NCBI RefSeq assembly: GCF_920987055.1
Contig: NZ_CAKLBX010000004.1
Location: 78,341 to 142,340, forward strand
Direction of reading: 5' to 3'
Length of the DNA: 64,000 bases
Source: Novosphingobium sp. CECT 9465
GTDB taxonomy: Bacteria; Pseudomonadota; Alphaproteobacteria; Sphingomonadales; Sphingomonadaceae
The notes under the pieces were generated by a model. That model had not been told where the DNA came from. It saw nothing but the letters and a program-made list of their open reading frames with translations, and ran no database searches. Of this stretch, positions 8,659-18,062 are shown piece by piece; position 1 is the first letter of the stretch, and each line of letters opens with the position of its first letter. Made by a program: the position numbers and the translations under genes.

Positions 8659-9255
8659 ATGTCACGCACCTTTGCCTATCTGCGCGTTTCGACCGTCGAC
8701 CAGACGACCGACAACCAGTTGCACGAGATTGAGGCCGCTGGCTTTGCAGCGCAGCCGCGGCGGATCGTCGCCGAAACCATCTCCGGGTCGGTTGCGGCGA
8801 AAGAACGCAAGGGTTTTGCCCGGTTGCTTGACCGGCTAGAGGATGGCGACGTCCTCGTCGTCACCAAGCTCGACCGGCTCGGCCGCAACGCGATGGATGT
8901 GGCGAGCACCGTCGCCGATCTCGATCGCATGGGCGTTCGCGTCCACTGCATGGCGCTGGGCGGCGTCGATCTCACCTCGTCGACAGGCAAGCTGACGATG
9001 GGCGTTATCAACGCGGTCGCCGAATTCGAGCGCGACCTGCTGATCGAACGCACCCAGGCCGGGCTACGCCGCGCGCGGGCGGAGGGCAAGGCCATCGGAC
9101 GGCCTGCGAGCCTTACAACAGACGAGCGCGCCGAGGTCGAGCGCCGCCTTGAAAGCGGCGAAACCGTGTCCGCGCTCAGCAAGGCGTTCTCGACAAGCCG
9201 GCAGACGATCATGCGGGTACGCGATGACAGACGCGCTCAAGCCGAGCTTGCCTGA
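8659..9255 (+). CDS. tnpR: Serine resolvase (Tn3 type)
   Basis: A 198-residue small serine recombinase. The N-terminal catalytic domain has YLRVSTVDQTTDNQ with the nucleophile serine near residue 10, VVTKLDRLGRNAMDV, and FERDLLIERTQAGLRRA at the long E-helix, followed by a helix-turn-helix (TVSALSKAFSTSRQTIMRV). It should resolve cointegrates of the host transposon. ATG 8659 is preceded by a weak ribosome site (CGAGGCCGG). Some ISKra4 subgroups are known to carry a resolvase, so the combination with tnpA is plausible. Confidence 0.9.
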   Translation: MSRTFAYLRVSTVDQTTDNQLHEIEAAGFAAQPRRIVAETISGSVAAKERKGFARLLDRLEDGDVLVVTKLDRLGRNAMDVASTVADLDRMGVRVHCMALGGVDLTSSTGKLTMGVINAVAEFERDLLIERTQAGLRRARAEGKAIGRPASLTTDERAEVERRLESGETVSALSKAFSTSRQTIMRVRDDRRAQAELA

Positions 9256-9258
9256 GCA

Positions 9259-9951
9259 TCAGTCCACAGACATTGGCCGGTCCTTGCCGACAAACTCAGC
9301 CTTCAACGCGAGATTGATGGCGCGGCGATCGATGGAATCTGGATCGTAGCGCAGCAGCGGATCATCTGGACCGTCGAACCCGGCGCGGTCAGCTGGCGTC
9401 CACTCTTCGCCGTCATCTTCCTCGCCGTCGCTGGTATCGTTTTCATCCAGAAAGTCATCCAGGCCATTTCCCTGATCGAAGCGCAATTCATCGAGACGTT
9501 CGAGCAATCGCTCATATCCACCCGGTCCGCCGATATCCTCAGGCGGACCGGCGCGAGCACCATCGGTGCAGACCGGCCAGGGCTTGTCTGCGCTCGGTTG
9601 TTCACGCGCTTCGACGCGGATCTCGTGCTCCCAGAAATCGCCGAAGTCGTATTCGTACATCATGCGTTGCCGCACTCGCAGCGACAGGTCGGCAAGTGTC
9701 AGTTCCCTCAGAATTTTCCCGTCCTCGACAAGGTGGTGACGCTCACCCGTCCTTTGCGTGCCGAAACGGCGCCCATGCACCTTGAAAGCATGGAGATGAT
9801 AATCTTCCCAACCAAACGCGATCTGGATTACCCGGTGCAGACCAAAAAGCGTCAGATCGCTGCGAACCAGCAAGCGTCGCCAAATCATCGGCGATATATC
9901 CCGGAGGCCGACCTTCAGACGGTAAGCGACAAGCGGAGCCGGTTTCGACAT
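9259..9951 (-). CDS. Plasmid pRiA4b ORF-3 / IS1096-passenger-like protein
   Basis: A 230-residue member of the pRiA4b ORF-3 family, often found as a passenger in transposons and on plasmids. The signature YRLKVGLRDISPMIWRR, FGLHRVIQIAFGWEDYHLH and YEYDFGDFWEHEIRVE covers the first 120 residues, followed by an acidic tail (DENDTSDGEEDDGEE). The molecular role of the family is unknown. Three bases separate its stop from that of the convergent resolvase. The first 111 residues are repeated identically at 18242-18616. Confidence 0.85.
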   Translation of the reverse strand: MSKPAPLVAYRLKVGLRDISPMIWRRLLVRSDLTLFGLHRVIQIAFGWEDYHLHAFKVHGRRFGTQRTGERHHLVEDGKILRELTLADLSLRVRQRMMYEYDFGDFWEHEIRVEAREQPSADKPWPVCTDGARAGPPEDIGGPGGYERLLERLDELRFDQGNGLDDFLDENDTSDGEEDDGEEWTPADRAGFDGPDDPLLRYDPDSIDRRAINLALKAEFVGKDRPMSVD

Positions 9952-10004
9952 GCTCCTAAAGCTACCGGATCAGCACCGTCACCCCCAGCTTTTTTATGCC
10001 CCCC

Positions 10005-10203
10005 TTTGACAACGGCTTATGCGACGATCAAGGGATTCGAGGTCATGCACGCCCTTCGCAAAGGTCAGGCGGCCATCTTCCAATATGGCGGCGGCATCAT
10101 GGGAGAAGTGCGTCTGATCGAGAGACAGTTCAACGTATACACCACCTGAAACCGATCGGGGCAACGGCCGCGCTCAGACCCGCCAGCTTTTTGCAACAGA
10201 GCC
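10005..10203 (+). mobile_element. Right-hand remnant of an IS6-family element
   Basis: 10009-10149 encodes the C-terminus of an IS6-type DDE transposase (YATIKGFEVMHALRKGQA, GEVRLIERQFNVYTT). It is followed at 10188-10203 by the reverse complement of GGCTCTGTTGCAAAAA, the typical IS6-family terminal repeat. The left two thirds of the element are missing at the junction with the transposon ending at 10004. IS6 elements fuse and delete DNA, which fits the broken gene next to it. Confidence 0.7.
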
Positions 10204-10239
10204 CTGCACCGAGTATCCGGCGAGAAGCGCGGCAAACGC

Positions 10240-10700
10240 GATACCGAGGCGTCATCATTGAAAGTGTCGTTACCGCCTATGCCGATCTACTCTACAACCC
10301 GCAGGCGGTCGAGGTCGCGCGGGTTGGCATCTACCGGCTCGACGCGCGGGTGTCCGCAATCCGCGCGCGCTGGGGGCTGGGTCAGGCCACCCGTAGCGAC
10401 GTGGCGCAACTGGAGGCGCAGCGCGCCAGCGTCGTTGTCAACCTTGCCGATGCGAAGAGATGCTGGCGACCGTCGCCGCTGCGTAACGTGTGTTCCCCTG
10501 CTGACCGGCGCGCTGGTATCCTCCCGCGTACCACAAGCGGAGGCGATATACCGCGCCGAACGGTTCCAGATCGATACCGCGGTACGCGAAGCTACGCGCG
10601 CCGCCGATGCCGCATGGGCAACGCTCGCAGCGGCACGGGGGGGCGGTCGCATCCAGACCGCCTACGACACGAACTTGCCGCAGCAGCGCGACGGTCAAGC
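10240..10700 (+). pseudogene. TolC-type outer membrane efflux protein remnant
   Basis: Two frames together spell parts of an outer membrane factor: VVTAYADLLYNPQAVEVARV and GLGQATRSDVAQLEAQRAS in one, then after a frameshift near 10458 TGALVSSRVPQAEAIYRAE and REATRAADAAWATLAAAR in another. These match the coiled-coil alpha-barrel repeats of TolC-like channels. Both ends are missing; the left lies against the IS6 terminus at 10203. Not functional. Confidence 0.65.
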
Positions 10701-10844
10701 CACACCCGCCGAGTTGTCGAAAAGCGACATCGCGTCGGCAATGCTGTCCGCCTTCGACCCCTATCGTCACCATAATCATATCATCGCGACGATGTGCGTT
10801 CGGCGATACATCGTCATGACTGCAGCGTGGTCCAGCTGCTATGT

Positions 10845-11651
10845 TCAACGATCATCCGTTTCGATGACCTTCACGTCCGCTTCCCCGCACGCCGCGGTCA
10901 GCGCGGGACCGACCAGATTGTCCGTCACCAGATAATCGATGTCGTGCAGATCGCCGGCACGCACCGGCGCGGGACGCCCGACCTTGCTCGAATCAGCTAC
11001 CAGGATCACCTTGCGCGCGTGCTGGATGATCGTTCGCGTGACCTGCACTTCGTCCACCGCGAAATCCAGCAGGCTGCCGTCCGGGTCGATCGCGGAGATG
11101 CCGATCAGCGCATAATCGACCTTGAACGCGCGGATGAAGTTCATCGCGAGCGCACCGACGACCGCACGGTCGTGGCGACGGACCTGGCCGCCGACCACGA
11201 CCATGTCGATTCCGTCGCGGTCGGCCAGGATATCCACGACGTTGAGGTTGTTCGAAATCACCATCAGGTCACGATGGTGGACGAGGTGGTTAGCCACCGC
11301 CTCGGTCGTGGTGCCGATGTTGATGAACAGCGACACCCCGTTGGGGATCAGCGCGGCCGCGGCCCTGCCGATCGCCGCCTTCGCCCCGGTAGCGACGGCG
11401 CGGCGGGTGACATAGTCGATATTGTCGACACCCGATGTTACGACTGCGCCACCATGGACGCGCGACAGCATCGACTTGCGCGCGAGAATGTTCAGATCCT
11501 TGCGGATCGTCTGCGGCGTGACGCCAAGCCGGTCGGCCAGTTCCTCCACCGCGACTTTCCCGGCGCTGCGTGCGAGTTCGAGAATCTGGAAGTGCCGGGC
11601 GACAATGCCGTCCGCGGTTACGTCCTGCTCGTCGCGACCGGTCGTTTCCAC
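10845..11651 (-). CDS. glpR: DeoR-family repressor, probable glycerol regulator GlpR
   Basis: A 268-residue DeoR-type regulator: N-terminal helix-turn-helix (VAVEELADRLGVTPQTIRKDL, residues about 34-54) with the classic LSRVHGGAV following, and a sugar-phosphate-sensing domain containing INIGTTTEAVANHL and VVVGGQVRRHDRAVVG. It lies twelve bases after glpD on the same strand and opposite glpF, so it should repress both arms, with glycerol 3-phosphate as the family inducer. The start is GTG 11651 with GGAG ten bases upstream. Palindromic operators are seen at 13297-13328. Confidence 0.88.
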   Translation of the reverse strand: METTGRDEQDVTADGIVARHFQILELARSAGKVAVEELADRLGVTPQTIRKDLNILARKSMLSRVHGGAVVTSGVDNIDYVTRRAVATGAKAAIGRAAAALIPNGVSLFINIGTTTEAVANHLVHHRDLMVISNNLNVVDILADRDGIDMVVVGGQVRRHDRAVVGALAMNFIRAFKVDYALIGISAIDPDGSLLDFAVDEVQVTRTIIQHARKVILVADSSKVGRPAPVRAGDLHDIDYLVTDNLVGPALTAACGEADVKVIETDDR

Positions 11652-11663
11652 ACATGTTCTCCG

Positions 11664-13226
11664 TCAGGATGCAGCCGACATCCGGTTGCTCGCACCCGAC
11701 CCTAGCCGATCCGCCAGATAGGCGTCGATCCGTTCGGCGGTACCTTCGGCGACGTGCAGGCCCAGCTTGCCGCGGCGGAACAATATGTCCTCCGCGCTGG
11801 TCGCCCATTCGCGGTCGCGCAGATAGTCGATCTCCCGCGCGTACAGCCCGGCCCCGAAATCTTCGCCCAGATCAGCGGGGGTCTGCGCATCGCCGATCAC
11901 GGTTTCGGTGCAGGTGCCGTAGGCGCGCGCGAGCCGGCGCAGCAACGCGGACGGCATCGCCGGATAGCGCGCCACGAGCGTGGTTACGTAGCGATCGAAA
12001 TCGGCGTCCGGCATGTCGCCGCCCGGCAGGACGGCGCCCGCCGTCCACGCCTTGCCCGCTTCGGGAAAGAAGGGCGCGAGTTCGCCCATCGCATGCTCGG
12101 CAAGCTTGCGATAGGTCGTGATCTTGCCGCCGAAGATGCTTAGCATCGGCGCGCGATCGGTGCTGCCGTCCAGATCCAGCACATAATCGCGCGTCACCGC
12201 CGATGCGTTGGCGGCATGATCGTCGTACAGCGGGCGGATGCCCGAATAGGTCCAGGCGATATCGGCCTGCGCGACCGGCCGCTCGAAATAGCGCGCGACC
12301 GTCTCCAGCAGATAATCGATCTCGCCCTGGCCGATCGTCGCGCGCCCCGGTGCGCCTTCCCATGCCTCGTCGGTCGTCCCGATGAGCGTGAACCGCTCCT
12401 GATAGGGAATGGCGAAGACGATCCGCCGGTCGGGGTTCTGGAGCATGAACGCGTGGGCACCCTCGTAAAGCCGCGGCACGACGATATGGCTGCCCTTGAT
12501 GAGCCGGACGCCGCGATCCCGGCGCGCGTCGGGCACGTCGCCCAGCACATCGGCCACCCATGGCCCCGCGGCATTGACGATCGCGCGCGCCGTCAGATCG
12601 CGCGTCCCGTGCGCATCTTCGATCGTGGTGATCCAGCCTGTACCCTCGCGGCGTGCCGCGGCCAGCCGGGTGTGCGTCAACACCGTCGCGCCGCGATCCG
12701 CCGCGTCGCGGGCGTTCAGCGCGACCAGCCGGCTGTCTTCCACCCAGCAATCCGAATAGACGAACGCGCGCGGCGAACCCGGCTTCAGCCCGTTGCCGAC
12801 CGGATCGCGATCCAGCGAGACGGTGCGGGTCGCTGGCAGCTTCTTGCGACCGCCGAGATGGTCGTAGAGGAATAGCCCCAGCCGCACCATCCAGGCCGGA
12901 CGCGGCGATTGGCCTTGCGGCAGCACGAACTCCAGGGGCCAGATGATGTGCGGGGCCATGGCCCACAACCGCTCGCGTTCAATCAGCGCCTCGCGCACAA
13001 GCCGGAACTCGTAATATTCCAGATATCGCAGTCCGCCATGGATCAGCTTGGTCGATGCCGACGAAGTATGGCTGGCGAGATCGTCCTTCTCGACCAGCGC
13101 GACGGACAGGCCGCGCCCCGCCGCATCGCGGGCGATGCCGACGCCGTTGATGCCGCCGCCGACGATCAGGAGATCGACGTCGTGCCGTGCGCGTGAACTT
13201 TGTGTGGATGCTGTCTGGTAAACCAC
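11664..13226 (-). CDS. glpD: Aerobic glycerol-3-phosphate dehydrogenase GlpD
   Basis: A 520-residue FAD-dependent membrane-associated enzyme oxidising glycerol 3-phosphate to dihydroxyacetone phosphate and passing electrons to quinone. The N-terminal dinucleotide motif [22 protein letters not shown] binds FAD; later family blocks are [32 protein letters not shown] and [20 protein letters not shown] 13226 is chosen because AGGAGG stands six bases upstream; an ATG at 13241 overlaps that ribosome site. The start of the operon glpD-glpR. Family proteins are 500-530 residues, so it is complete. Confidence 0.93.
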   Translation of the reverse strand: MVYQTASTQSSRARHDVDLLIVGGGINGVGIARDAAGRGLSVALVEKDDLASHTSSASTKLIHGGLRYLEYYEFRLVREALIERERLWAMAPHIIWPLEFVLPQGQSPRPAWMVRLGLFLYDHLGGRKKLPATRTVSLDRDPVGNGLKPGSPRAFVYSDCWVEDSRLVALNARDAADRGATVLTHTRLAAARREGTGWITTIEDAHGTRDLTARAIVNAAGPWVADVLGDVPDARRDRGVRLIKGSHIVVPRLYEGAHAFMLQNPDRRIVFAIPYQERFTLIGTTDEAWEGAPGRATIGQGEIDYLLETVARYFERPVAQADIAWTYSGIRPLYDDHAANASAVTRDYVLDLDGSTDRAPMLSIFGGKITTYRKLAEHAMGELAPFFPEAGKAWTAGAVLPGGDMPDADFDRYVTTLVARYPAMPSALLRRLARAYGTCTETVIGDAQTPADLGEDFGAGLYAREIDYLRDREWATSAEDILFRRGKLGLHVAEGTAERIDAYLADRLGSGASNRMSAAS

Positions 13227-13296
13227 TGATCGCCTCCTCATCGCCGGATCGACCGGCAGGGATGTCTGAAAACGAATATGCACCTGCCAATACGAA

Positions 13297-13328
13297 CTTT
13301 CAAACGAAAGTGTTGACGTTCGATCGAA
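13297..13328. promoter_or_regulatory. Probable GlpR operators between glpD and glpF
   Basis: The divergent intergenic region contains the inverted repeat CTTTCAAACGAAAG (13297-13310) and the palindrome TTCGATCGAA (13319-13328), 8 bp apart. GlpR-type repressors bind TTCG/CGAA-rich palindromes overlapping promoters, and TTGACG at 13313-13318 could be a -35 box for glpF. The pairing of the two palindromes on either side of this box suggests joint control of both directions. Confidence 0.6.
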
Positions 13329-13382
13329 ATAGCGTGACAATCCGGTCACGAGCTACGAACTCGATGTGGGAGAGAGAGCGGC

Positions 13383-14195
13383 ATGACCCGGCAGGCAATG
13401 GCAGGCACCACGTTGAGGGGCGAATTGATCGCCGAGGCGCTGGCGATGGCGATCATCATCACGCTGGGCGATTCGGCGGCGGCGATGCTGATCCTCTACG
13501 ATCCCAGTCCCTATGCCACCGCCTATTGGGGCGTCTGCATCGCCTGGGGGCTGGCGGTGACGATCGCGATCTACGTCACCGGCGCGGTATCGGGCACGCA
13601 TGCCAACCCGGCGGTGACGCTGGCGTTGACGCTGTTCCGCGGCTTTCCGCGCGCCAAGGTGCTGCCCTATGTCGTTGCGCAGGTGGTGGGGGCGATGATC
13701 GGTGCGGCGCTGGTCCATCAGCTGTTCGGGCCGGTGATCGACGCCTACAACGTCACTCACGGGCTGACCCGTGCGGGCGGCGGTGCCGCCGGCGTGTTCT
13801 TCACCGCGCCCGGCGCGCACATCACGCCGCTCCACGCCTTTTGGGACGAGGTGATCCTAACCGGCATTCTGCTGCTCGGCATCTTCGCGATCACCGACGA
13901 ATTCAATACCTCCGCTCCGATGGCCAACGCCAGCGCGCTCGTCATCGGACTGCTGGTCGCCTGCATCGGCGCGGCGGCCGGCTATCTGGAAGGCTGGCCG
14001 ATCAATCCGGCGCGCGATTTCGGACCGCGGCTGTTCTGCTGGCTGACCGGGTGGGGCGACGCCGCGTTGCCGGGACCGGACAATTACTGGTGGGTGCCGA
14101 TCGCCGGACCGCTGCTGGGCGGCGTGATCGGCGCTGGCATGTACCAGTATCTGGTGAAGCCTTATCTGCCGCCGCGCACGAGCGTCGCGGCATGA
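13383..14195 (+). CDS. glpF: Glycerol uptake facilitator GlpF (aquaglyceroporin)
   Basis: A 270-residue MIP-family channel for passive glycerol entry through the inner membrane. Six hydrophobic segments and both half-helices are present: the first has [10 protein letters not shown] and the second [12 protein letters not shown], whose aspartate after NPAR is characteristic of glycerol facilitators rather than water channels. GGGAGAGAGAG precedes the ATG at 13383. It begins the plus-strand operon glpF-glpK-tpiA, reading away from glpD. Confidence 0.93.
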   Translation: MTRQAMAGTTLRGELIAEALAMAIIITLGDSAAAMLILYDPSPYATAYWGVCIAWGLAVTIAIYVTGAVSGTHANPAVTLALTLFRGFPRAKVLPYVVAQVVGAMIGAALVHQLFGPVIDAYNVTHGLTRAGGGAAGVFFTAPGAHITPLHAFWDEVILTGILLLGIFAITDEFNTSAPMANASALVIGLLVACIGAAAGYLEGWPINPARDFGPRLFCWLTGWGDAALPGPDNYWWVPIAGPLLGGVIGAGMYQYLVKPYLPPRTSVAA

Positions 14196-14212
14196 CCTTC
14201 AAGGAGAGAGAC

Positions 14213-15712
14213 ATGGCCGGCCCCAAGCACATCCTGGCGATCGACCAGGGCACCACCTCCACCCGCGCGATCGTGTTCGATGCCGATGCGCAGCCGGTCG
14301 CCACCGCGCAGACCGAGTTCGCGCAGCATTATCCGCACCCCGGCTGGGTCGAGCACGATCCGGAAGACATCTGGCGCGACGCACTGGCGACCGCGCGGGA
14401 CGCGATCGCGCAAAGCGGCGTCGGCGCGGCCGGCATCGCCGGGATCGGCATCACCAACCAGCGCGAGACCGTGGTGGTGTGGGACCGCGCGACCGGCGAA
14501 ACGATCCACAACGCGATCGTGTGGCAGGACCGGCGGACCGCCGATCTATGTTCGCGGCTGAAGCGGGAAGGGCATGAACCGGCCGTGCGCGCGAAGACGG
14601 GACTGCTGCTCGATCCGTATTTTTCCGCGACCAAGCTGGCCTGGATCCTCGACCATGTCGACGGTGCCCGTCTGCGCGCGGAACGAGGCGAGCTGGCGTT
14701 CGGCACGATCGACAGCTTCCTGCTGTGGCGGCTGACGGGCGGCGCGGTGCACGCCACCGACGTGACCAACGCCAGCCGCACCTTGCTGTACGATATCCAT
14801 GCCCAGCATTGGGATCCGGAATTATGCGCCCTGTTCGACGTGCCGATGGCGCTGCTGCCGGCGGTGCACGACAACAGCCACATCTTCGGCCACACCGCCG
14901 ACGGCCTGTTCGATGCCGCGATCCCGGTGGCGGGCATCGCCGGGGATCAGCAGGCGGCGCTGTTCGGCCAGGCGTGTTTCGAAACCGGCATGGCCAAATC
15001 GACCTACGGCACCGGCTGCTTCATGCTGCTCAATACCGGCGAACAGGCGGTGGCCTCCGGAAACCGGCTGCTGACCACGCCGGCCTATCGGCTGAACGGC
15101 AGGATCACCTATGCGCTGGAGGGATCAATCTTCATCGCCGGCGGGGCGGTGAAGTGGCTGCGCGACGGCATCGGCGTCATCACCCATGCGCGCGAGACCA
15201 ACGACATGGCGACGCAGGTGCCCGACAGCCACGGCGTCTTCATGGTCCCCGCGTTCGTCGGGCTAGGCGCCCCGCATTGGGATCCGGATGCGCGCGGCGC
15301 GATCTTCGGCCTGACGCTGGGGACGACCCAGGCGCATCTGGCGCGCGCGGCGCTGGAGGCGGTCGGGTATCAGACGATGGACCTGGCCGATGCGATGATC
15401 GCCGATGGCGGCGCGCCGCCCGCCATGATCCGGGTCGACGGCGGCATGGCCGCCAACGACTGGCTGTGCCAGTTCCTCGCCGACATGCTGAACGTGCCGG
15501 TCGAGCGGCCGCGGCATCTGGAGACGACGGCACTGGGCGCGGCGTTCCACGCCGGTCTGGCCACCGGCGTGTGGCCCGACCTCGATGCGCTGGCCAGGAC
15601 CTGGGTGCGCGGCGATTGTTTCGAGCCCAGAATGGGTCCGGCCGCGCGTGCGACCCTGGTCGCCGGCTGGCACGCGGCGCTGGCGAAGACGTTGACCGGG
15701 CCGCGGGCATGA
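14213..15712 (+). CDS. glpK: Glycerol kinase GlpK
   Basis: A 499-residue FGGY-family kinase converting glycerol and ATP to glycerol 3-phosphate. The N-terminal phosphate loop is [42 protein letters not shown] and the C-terminal [20 protein letters not shown] are typical glycerol kinase signatures. ATG 14213 has AAGGAGAGAG just upstream; an upstream ATG at 14192 overlaps the glpF stop and is less likely. Full length. The stop overlaps the tpiA start by four bases. Confidence 0.95.
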   Translation: MAGPKHILAIDQGTTSTRAIVFDADAQPVATAQTEFAQHYPHPGWVEHDPEDIWRDALATARDAIAQSGVGAAGIAGIGITNQRETVVVWDRATGETIHNAIVWQDRRTADLCSRLKREGHEPAVRAKTGLLLDPYFSATKLAWILDHVDGARLRAERGELAFGTIDSFLLWRLTGGAVHATDVTNASRTLLYDIHAQHWDPELCALFDVPMALLPAVHDNSHIFGHTADGLFDAAIPVAGIAGDQQAALFGQACFETGMAKSTYGTGCFMLLNTGEQAVASGNRLLTTPAYRLNGRITYALEGSIFIAGGAVKWLRDGIGVITHARETNDMATQVPDSHGVFMVPAFVGLGAPHWDPDARGAIFGLTLGTTQAHLARAALEAVGYQTMDLADAMIADGGAPPAMIRVDGGMAANDWLCQFLADMLNVPVERPRHLETTALGAAFHAGLATGVWPDLDALARTWVRGDCFEPRMGPAARATLVAGWHAALAKTLTGPRA

Positions 15713-16452
15713 GCATGAATAAGCTCGTCGTCGCCAACTGGAAGATGAACGGATCGCGTGAGCTTCTCTCGGCACTGCCCCGCTTTGCCGCGGCGGCGGG
15801 GCCGGGTGTCCAAGTGGCGGTGTGTCCGCCGTTCCCGCTGATCGCGCTGGCTGTGGACCGGGGCGTCGCGGGCATCGTCGTCGGCGCGCAGGATTGCCAC
15901 GCCGCACCTTGCGGGGCGCATACCGGCGCGGTCTCGGCGGCGCTGATCGCGGAGGCGGGCGCGCGGCTGGTGATCGTCGGCCATTCGGAGCGCCGCCGCC
16001 AATGCAACGAAAGCGACGCGCTGGTTGCCCGCAAGGCGGCCGCCGCCGTGGCGGCAGGGCTGGGCCCGCTGATCTGCGTCGGCGAGGAGGACGAGGGGGA
16101 GGATCCCGGCACGGTCGCGGCGCAGTTGCGCGCGTCGCTGCCCGGTGGTGCGCCGGCGGGCATCGTCGTCGCGTACGAACCCGTCTGGGCGATCGGTTCG
16201 GGGCGGACACCCGCGCCATCGCGCGTCGCATCGGTCCATGCCGCCCTGCGCGCGGCATTGATCGCGGCCTTGGGCGATGTCGCCGGGAGGGCGGTGCCGA
16301 TCCTGTACGGCGGCTCGGTCGATGCGGCCAACGCCGCGGCCTTTACCCGGGAACAGGATGTCGACGGCGTGCTGGTCGGTGGCGCCAGTCTGGACCGCGA
16401 GGCATTCCAGGCCATCATCGCCGCGGTATCCGCTACCGTCACGTTCCGGTGA
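15709..16452 (+). CDS. tpiA: Triosephosphate isomerase TpiA
   Basis: A 247-residue TIM barrel interconverting dihydroxyacetone phosphate and glyceraldehyde 3-phosphate. Catalytic residues are in place: N and K of VVANWKMNG, the histidine in IVGHSERR, and the glutamate in [20 protein letters not shown] is the phosphate-binding loop. Start ATG 15709 overlaps the glpK stop (ATGA); ATG 15715 is an alternative. Placing it after glpK makes a self-contained route from glycerol to glycolysis. Probably a second copy beside a chromosomal one. Confidence 0.94.
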   Translation: MSMNKLVVANWKMNGSRELLSALPRFAAAAGPGVQVAVCPPFPLIALAVDRGVAGIVVGAQDCHAAPCGAHTGAVSAALIAEAGARLVIVGHSERRRQCNESDALVARKAAAAVAAGLGPLICVGEEDEGEDPGTVAAQLRASLPGGAPAGIVVAYEPVWAIGSGRTPAPSRVASVHAALRAALIAALGDVAGRAVPILYGGSVDAANAAAFTREQDVDGVLVGGASLDREAFQAIIAAVSATVTFR

Positions 16453-16717
16453 CCCGGCATTGAATGACCACGACGACCCCTGCCACGGCGTTCCCGGTCC
16501 TTCGGCCTCATGATGACGATCATTGCGCGGGCTCGATGCGACCAGTTCACGATGGCGCAAACACTCAGAGGGGGCCGGTGAGAGGATGTTCGGAAACGTA
16601 CGCTCTCATGACTGCCATCCGAGACGCTGGCCGAGTTTATTCCTTCGCTGGCCACAAGACCAGCGGTCGCATTGACCTTGGCGGGTGTGCCGCGGGCGCC
16701 TGATCGACGACGATTGA
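16453..16717. other. Gap after tpiA with no recognised gene
   Basis: About 265 bp separate the glycerol module from insertion-sequence debris. No clear terminator hairpin and no family-like translation were seen in either strand. The transition from intact metabolic genes to fragments occurs here. Confidence 0.35.
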
Positions 16718-16929
16718 TCACGCTCTCATCCGCGGGTTGCTGCCGACATGCTCGCAATGGAAGAAGAGCACGGCAGTGAGGACGGATTGTTTGCCGAACT
16801 GGCCGAAGACGGTGAGCTGCTCATTAGCGACAAGGCCGCCAGGGCAAGGCTGAAGGAAATCAAGGGCGACAAGACGGCGGCCGCCGAAGTCTTTGCCTTG
16901 AACGAATGGCTGAAGCTGGCCGCGCGCGA
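16718..16929 (+). pseudogene. Probable type I restriction-modification HsdM C-terminal fragment
   Basis: The open frame after the TGA at 16715 reads RVAADMLAMEEEHGSEDGL and SDKAARARLKEIKGDKTAA, resembling the helical C-terminal tail of type I methyltransferase subunits (their eeehGGedGl...ARLKEI pattern). Only about 70 residues remain; it is cut on the right by the IS256 end at 16930. No catalytic motifs are left, and no hsdR or hsdS is present in the window. Family assignment rests on this one segment. Confidence 0.5.
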
Positions 16930-16970
16930 GATTGTGCAACCTGACGTCTGGAAATTGCCGCGGGGCATGA

Positions 16971-17932
16971 TCACCCATTCCGGCATTCCCATTTGATATA
17001 GGCCTTATTATCGGAGGCCCATGTTTCGTCGATCTCGACGAGAACGGCGGAAACGAGGCGTAGGAGCGCCTGGTCGTTGGGGAAGACCCGGACCTTGACG
17101 GTGCGCCGCTTGAGCTCTTGTTGGACGGCGCGCTCGATGAGGTTCGAAGTGCGCAGGCGTCGGCGATGATGTTCGGGCAGCGTGAATACAGCCAGGCCTT
17201 CGGGAACGGCGTTTTCCAGCCATGTCGCGAGACTGGGGGCCGTATCGCGGTAGCCGGCAACGAGCTCATCGAGCGCGACCTGGGCCTTGGCGAGCGTGGC
17301 TGCATTCCACACGCTGCGCAGCTCGGCACCGATACGCTCGCGGATGGCGGTGTTGGGGGCATGGTGGACGGCGTTTGCGGCGAGGTGAAACTGGCAGCGC
17401 TGCCAGGTAGCGGCGCCGAGCACGGCGCGGCGAGCGGCACGCAGGCCGGCATGATCGTCGGAGACGATGAACTCGACGCCGCGCATGCCGCGTGCGACCA
17501 GGTCGTCAAGAAAACCACGCCAGTGGACCTCGGCTTCCGACAGGGCGACGCTGACCCCGAGCACCCGGCGCCGTTCGTCGGGGCCGATGCCGATAGCTGA
17601 GAGGACGGCTGCGTCGCGAACAACGCCGCCTGCGCGCATCTTCTCATACCGGGCGTCGAGGATCAGGTAGCGGATCTCACCGAGCGGGCGGTTGCGCCAT
17701 GCCTCCAGCTCCTCATCCAGCAGGGCAGCGGCGCGGCTGACCTGGGATGAAGACAGGTTCTCGATGCCGAATTCGCGCAGCACCGCCTCAGCCTGCCGGG
17801 TCGAGACGCCCTTCACGTACATCTCGGCGACCGCCAGCATCACCGCGCGAACACCGCGGCAATTCCCTCGGGGCCATGTTCAATCAGCTGTTCCAGTACT
17901 GCCTCAATCGCCGTATCATGCTTGCTGTCCAT
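16971..17932 (-). pseudogene. IS256-family transposase with internal deletion
   Basis: The start region at 17932 (MDSKHDTAIEAVLEQ, with GGAGAG upstream) reads 30 codons to GIAAVFAR and stops. The rest resumes in another frame at GTG 17843 (MLAVAEMYVKGVSTRQAEAVL) and runs to 16971. About 70-80 residues normally lying between these blocks in IS256 transposases are missing. The retained part keeps the mutator-type core: YLILDARYEKMR, FIVSDDHAGL, and RTSNLIERAVQQELKRR with the late glutamate. Without its N-terminal domain it is probably inactive. Confidence 0.8.
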
Positions 17933-17983
17933 TCGTTCTCTCCACGGGTGTGTTGTAACTCCATGGAATGCCGAAGATGGGCA

Positions 17984-18013
17984 GTTGGTGCCGGGGCATG
18001 CCCCGGCACCAAC
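17984..18013. repeat. 30-bp perfect palindrome upstream of the IS256 transposase
   Basis: GTTGGTGCCGGGGCA followed immediately by its exact reverse complement, with no loop. It lies between the right end of the IS256 element and the transposase start. As RNA it would form a strong hairpin in the leader; it may instead mark an inverted end. Seen directly; role unknown. Confidence 0.7.
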
Positions 18014-18062
18014 TTACCGATCACGACCCGATCGAATTTCCAGACCTCGCGTTACACAACCG

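Larger units (their letters stand above)
7039..10004. mobile_element. Transposon with ISKra4-type transposase, resolvase and pRiA4b ORF-3 passenger
   Basis: The left end at 7039 reads GGGGAGCATGAGAAAGTTGG and the right end, reverse-complemented from 10004, GGGGGGCATAAAAAAGCTGG; the similarity runs about 30 bp, defining imperfect terminal inverted repeats. Inside are tnpA (minus), tnpR (plus) and a passenger gene (minus), with convergent tnpR and passenger. No matching direct repeats flank it: the left side is the truncated secreted-protein gene, the right side an IS6-type transposase fragment, so one side was rearranged later. Its right 375 bp are duplicated exactly at 18242-18616. Confidence 0.75.
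16930..18061 (-). mobile_element. Decayed IS256-family element
   Basis: The two ends are related in inverse orientation: GATTGTGCAACCTGACGTCT at 16930 and, reverse-complemented from 18061, GGTTGTGTAACGCGAGGTCT, followed on both sides by GGAAATT. The element is about 1.13 kb, shorter than the usual 1.3 kb because part of the transposase is deleted. It separates an hsdM tail from a Tn3 transposase tail and has no matching flanking repeats. Confidence 0.65.

Noticed and set aside
7039..10004. Assigning the 7-10 kb transposon to the Tn3 family because of its resolvase
   Set aside because: The transposase is ISKra4-type and the ends do not have the 38-bp GGGG...TAAG form. Only the resolvase is Tn3-like.
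12216..12875. Long frames antisense to glpD
   Set aside because: GC-rich genes give long shadow frames in other phases. The minus-strand frame has clear GlpD motifs.
17984..18013. The 30-bp palindrome as a rho-independent terminator
   Set aside because: No T-run follows on either strand, and it lies upstream of the transposase start rather than after a gene.
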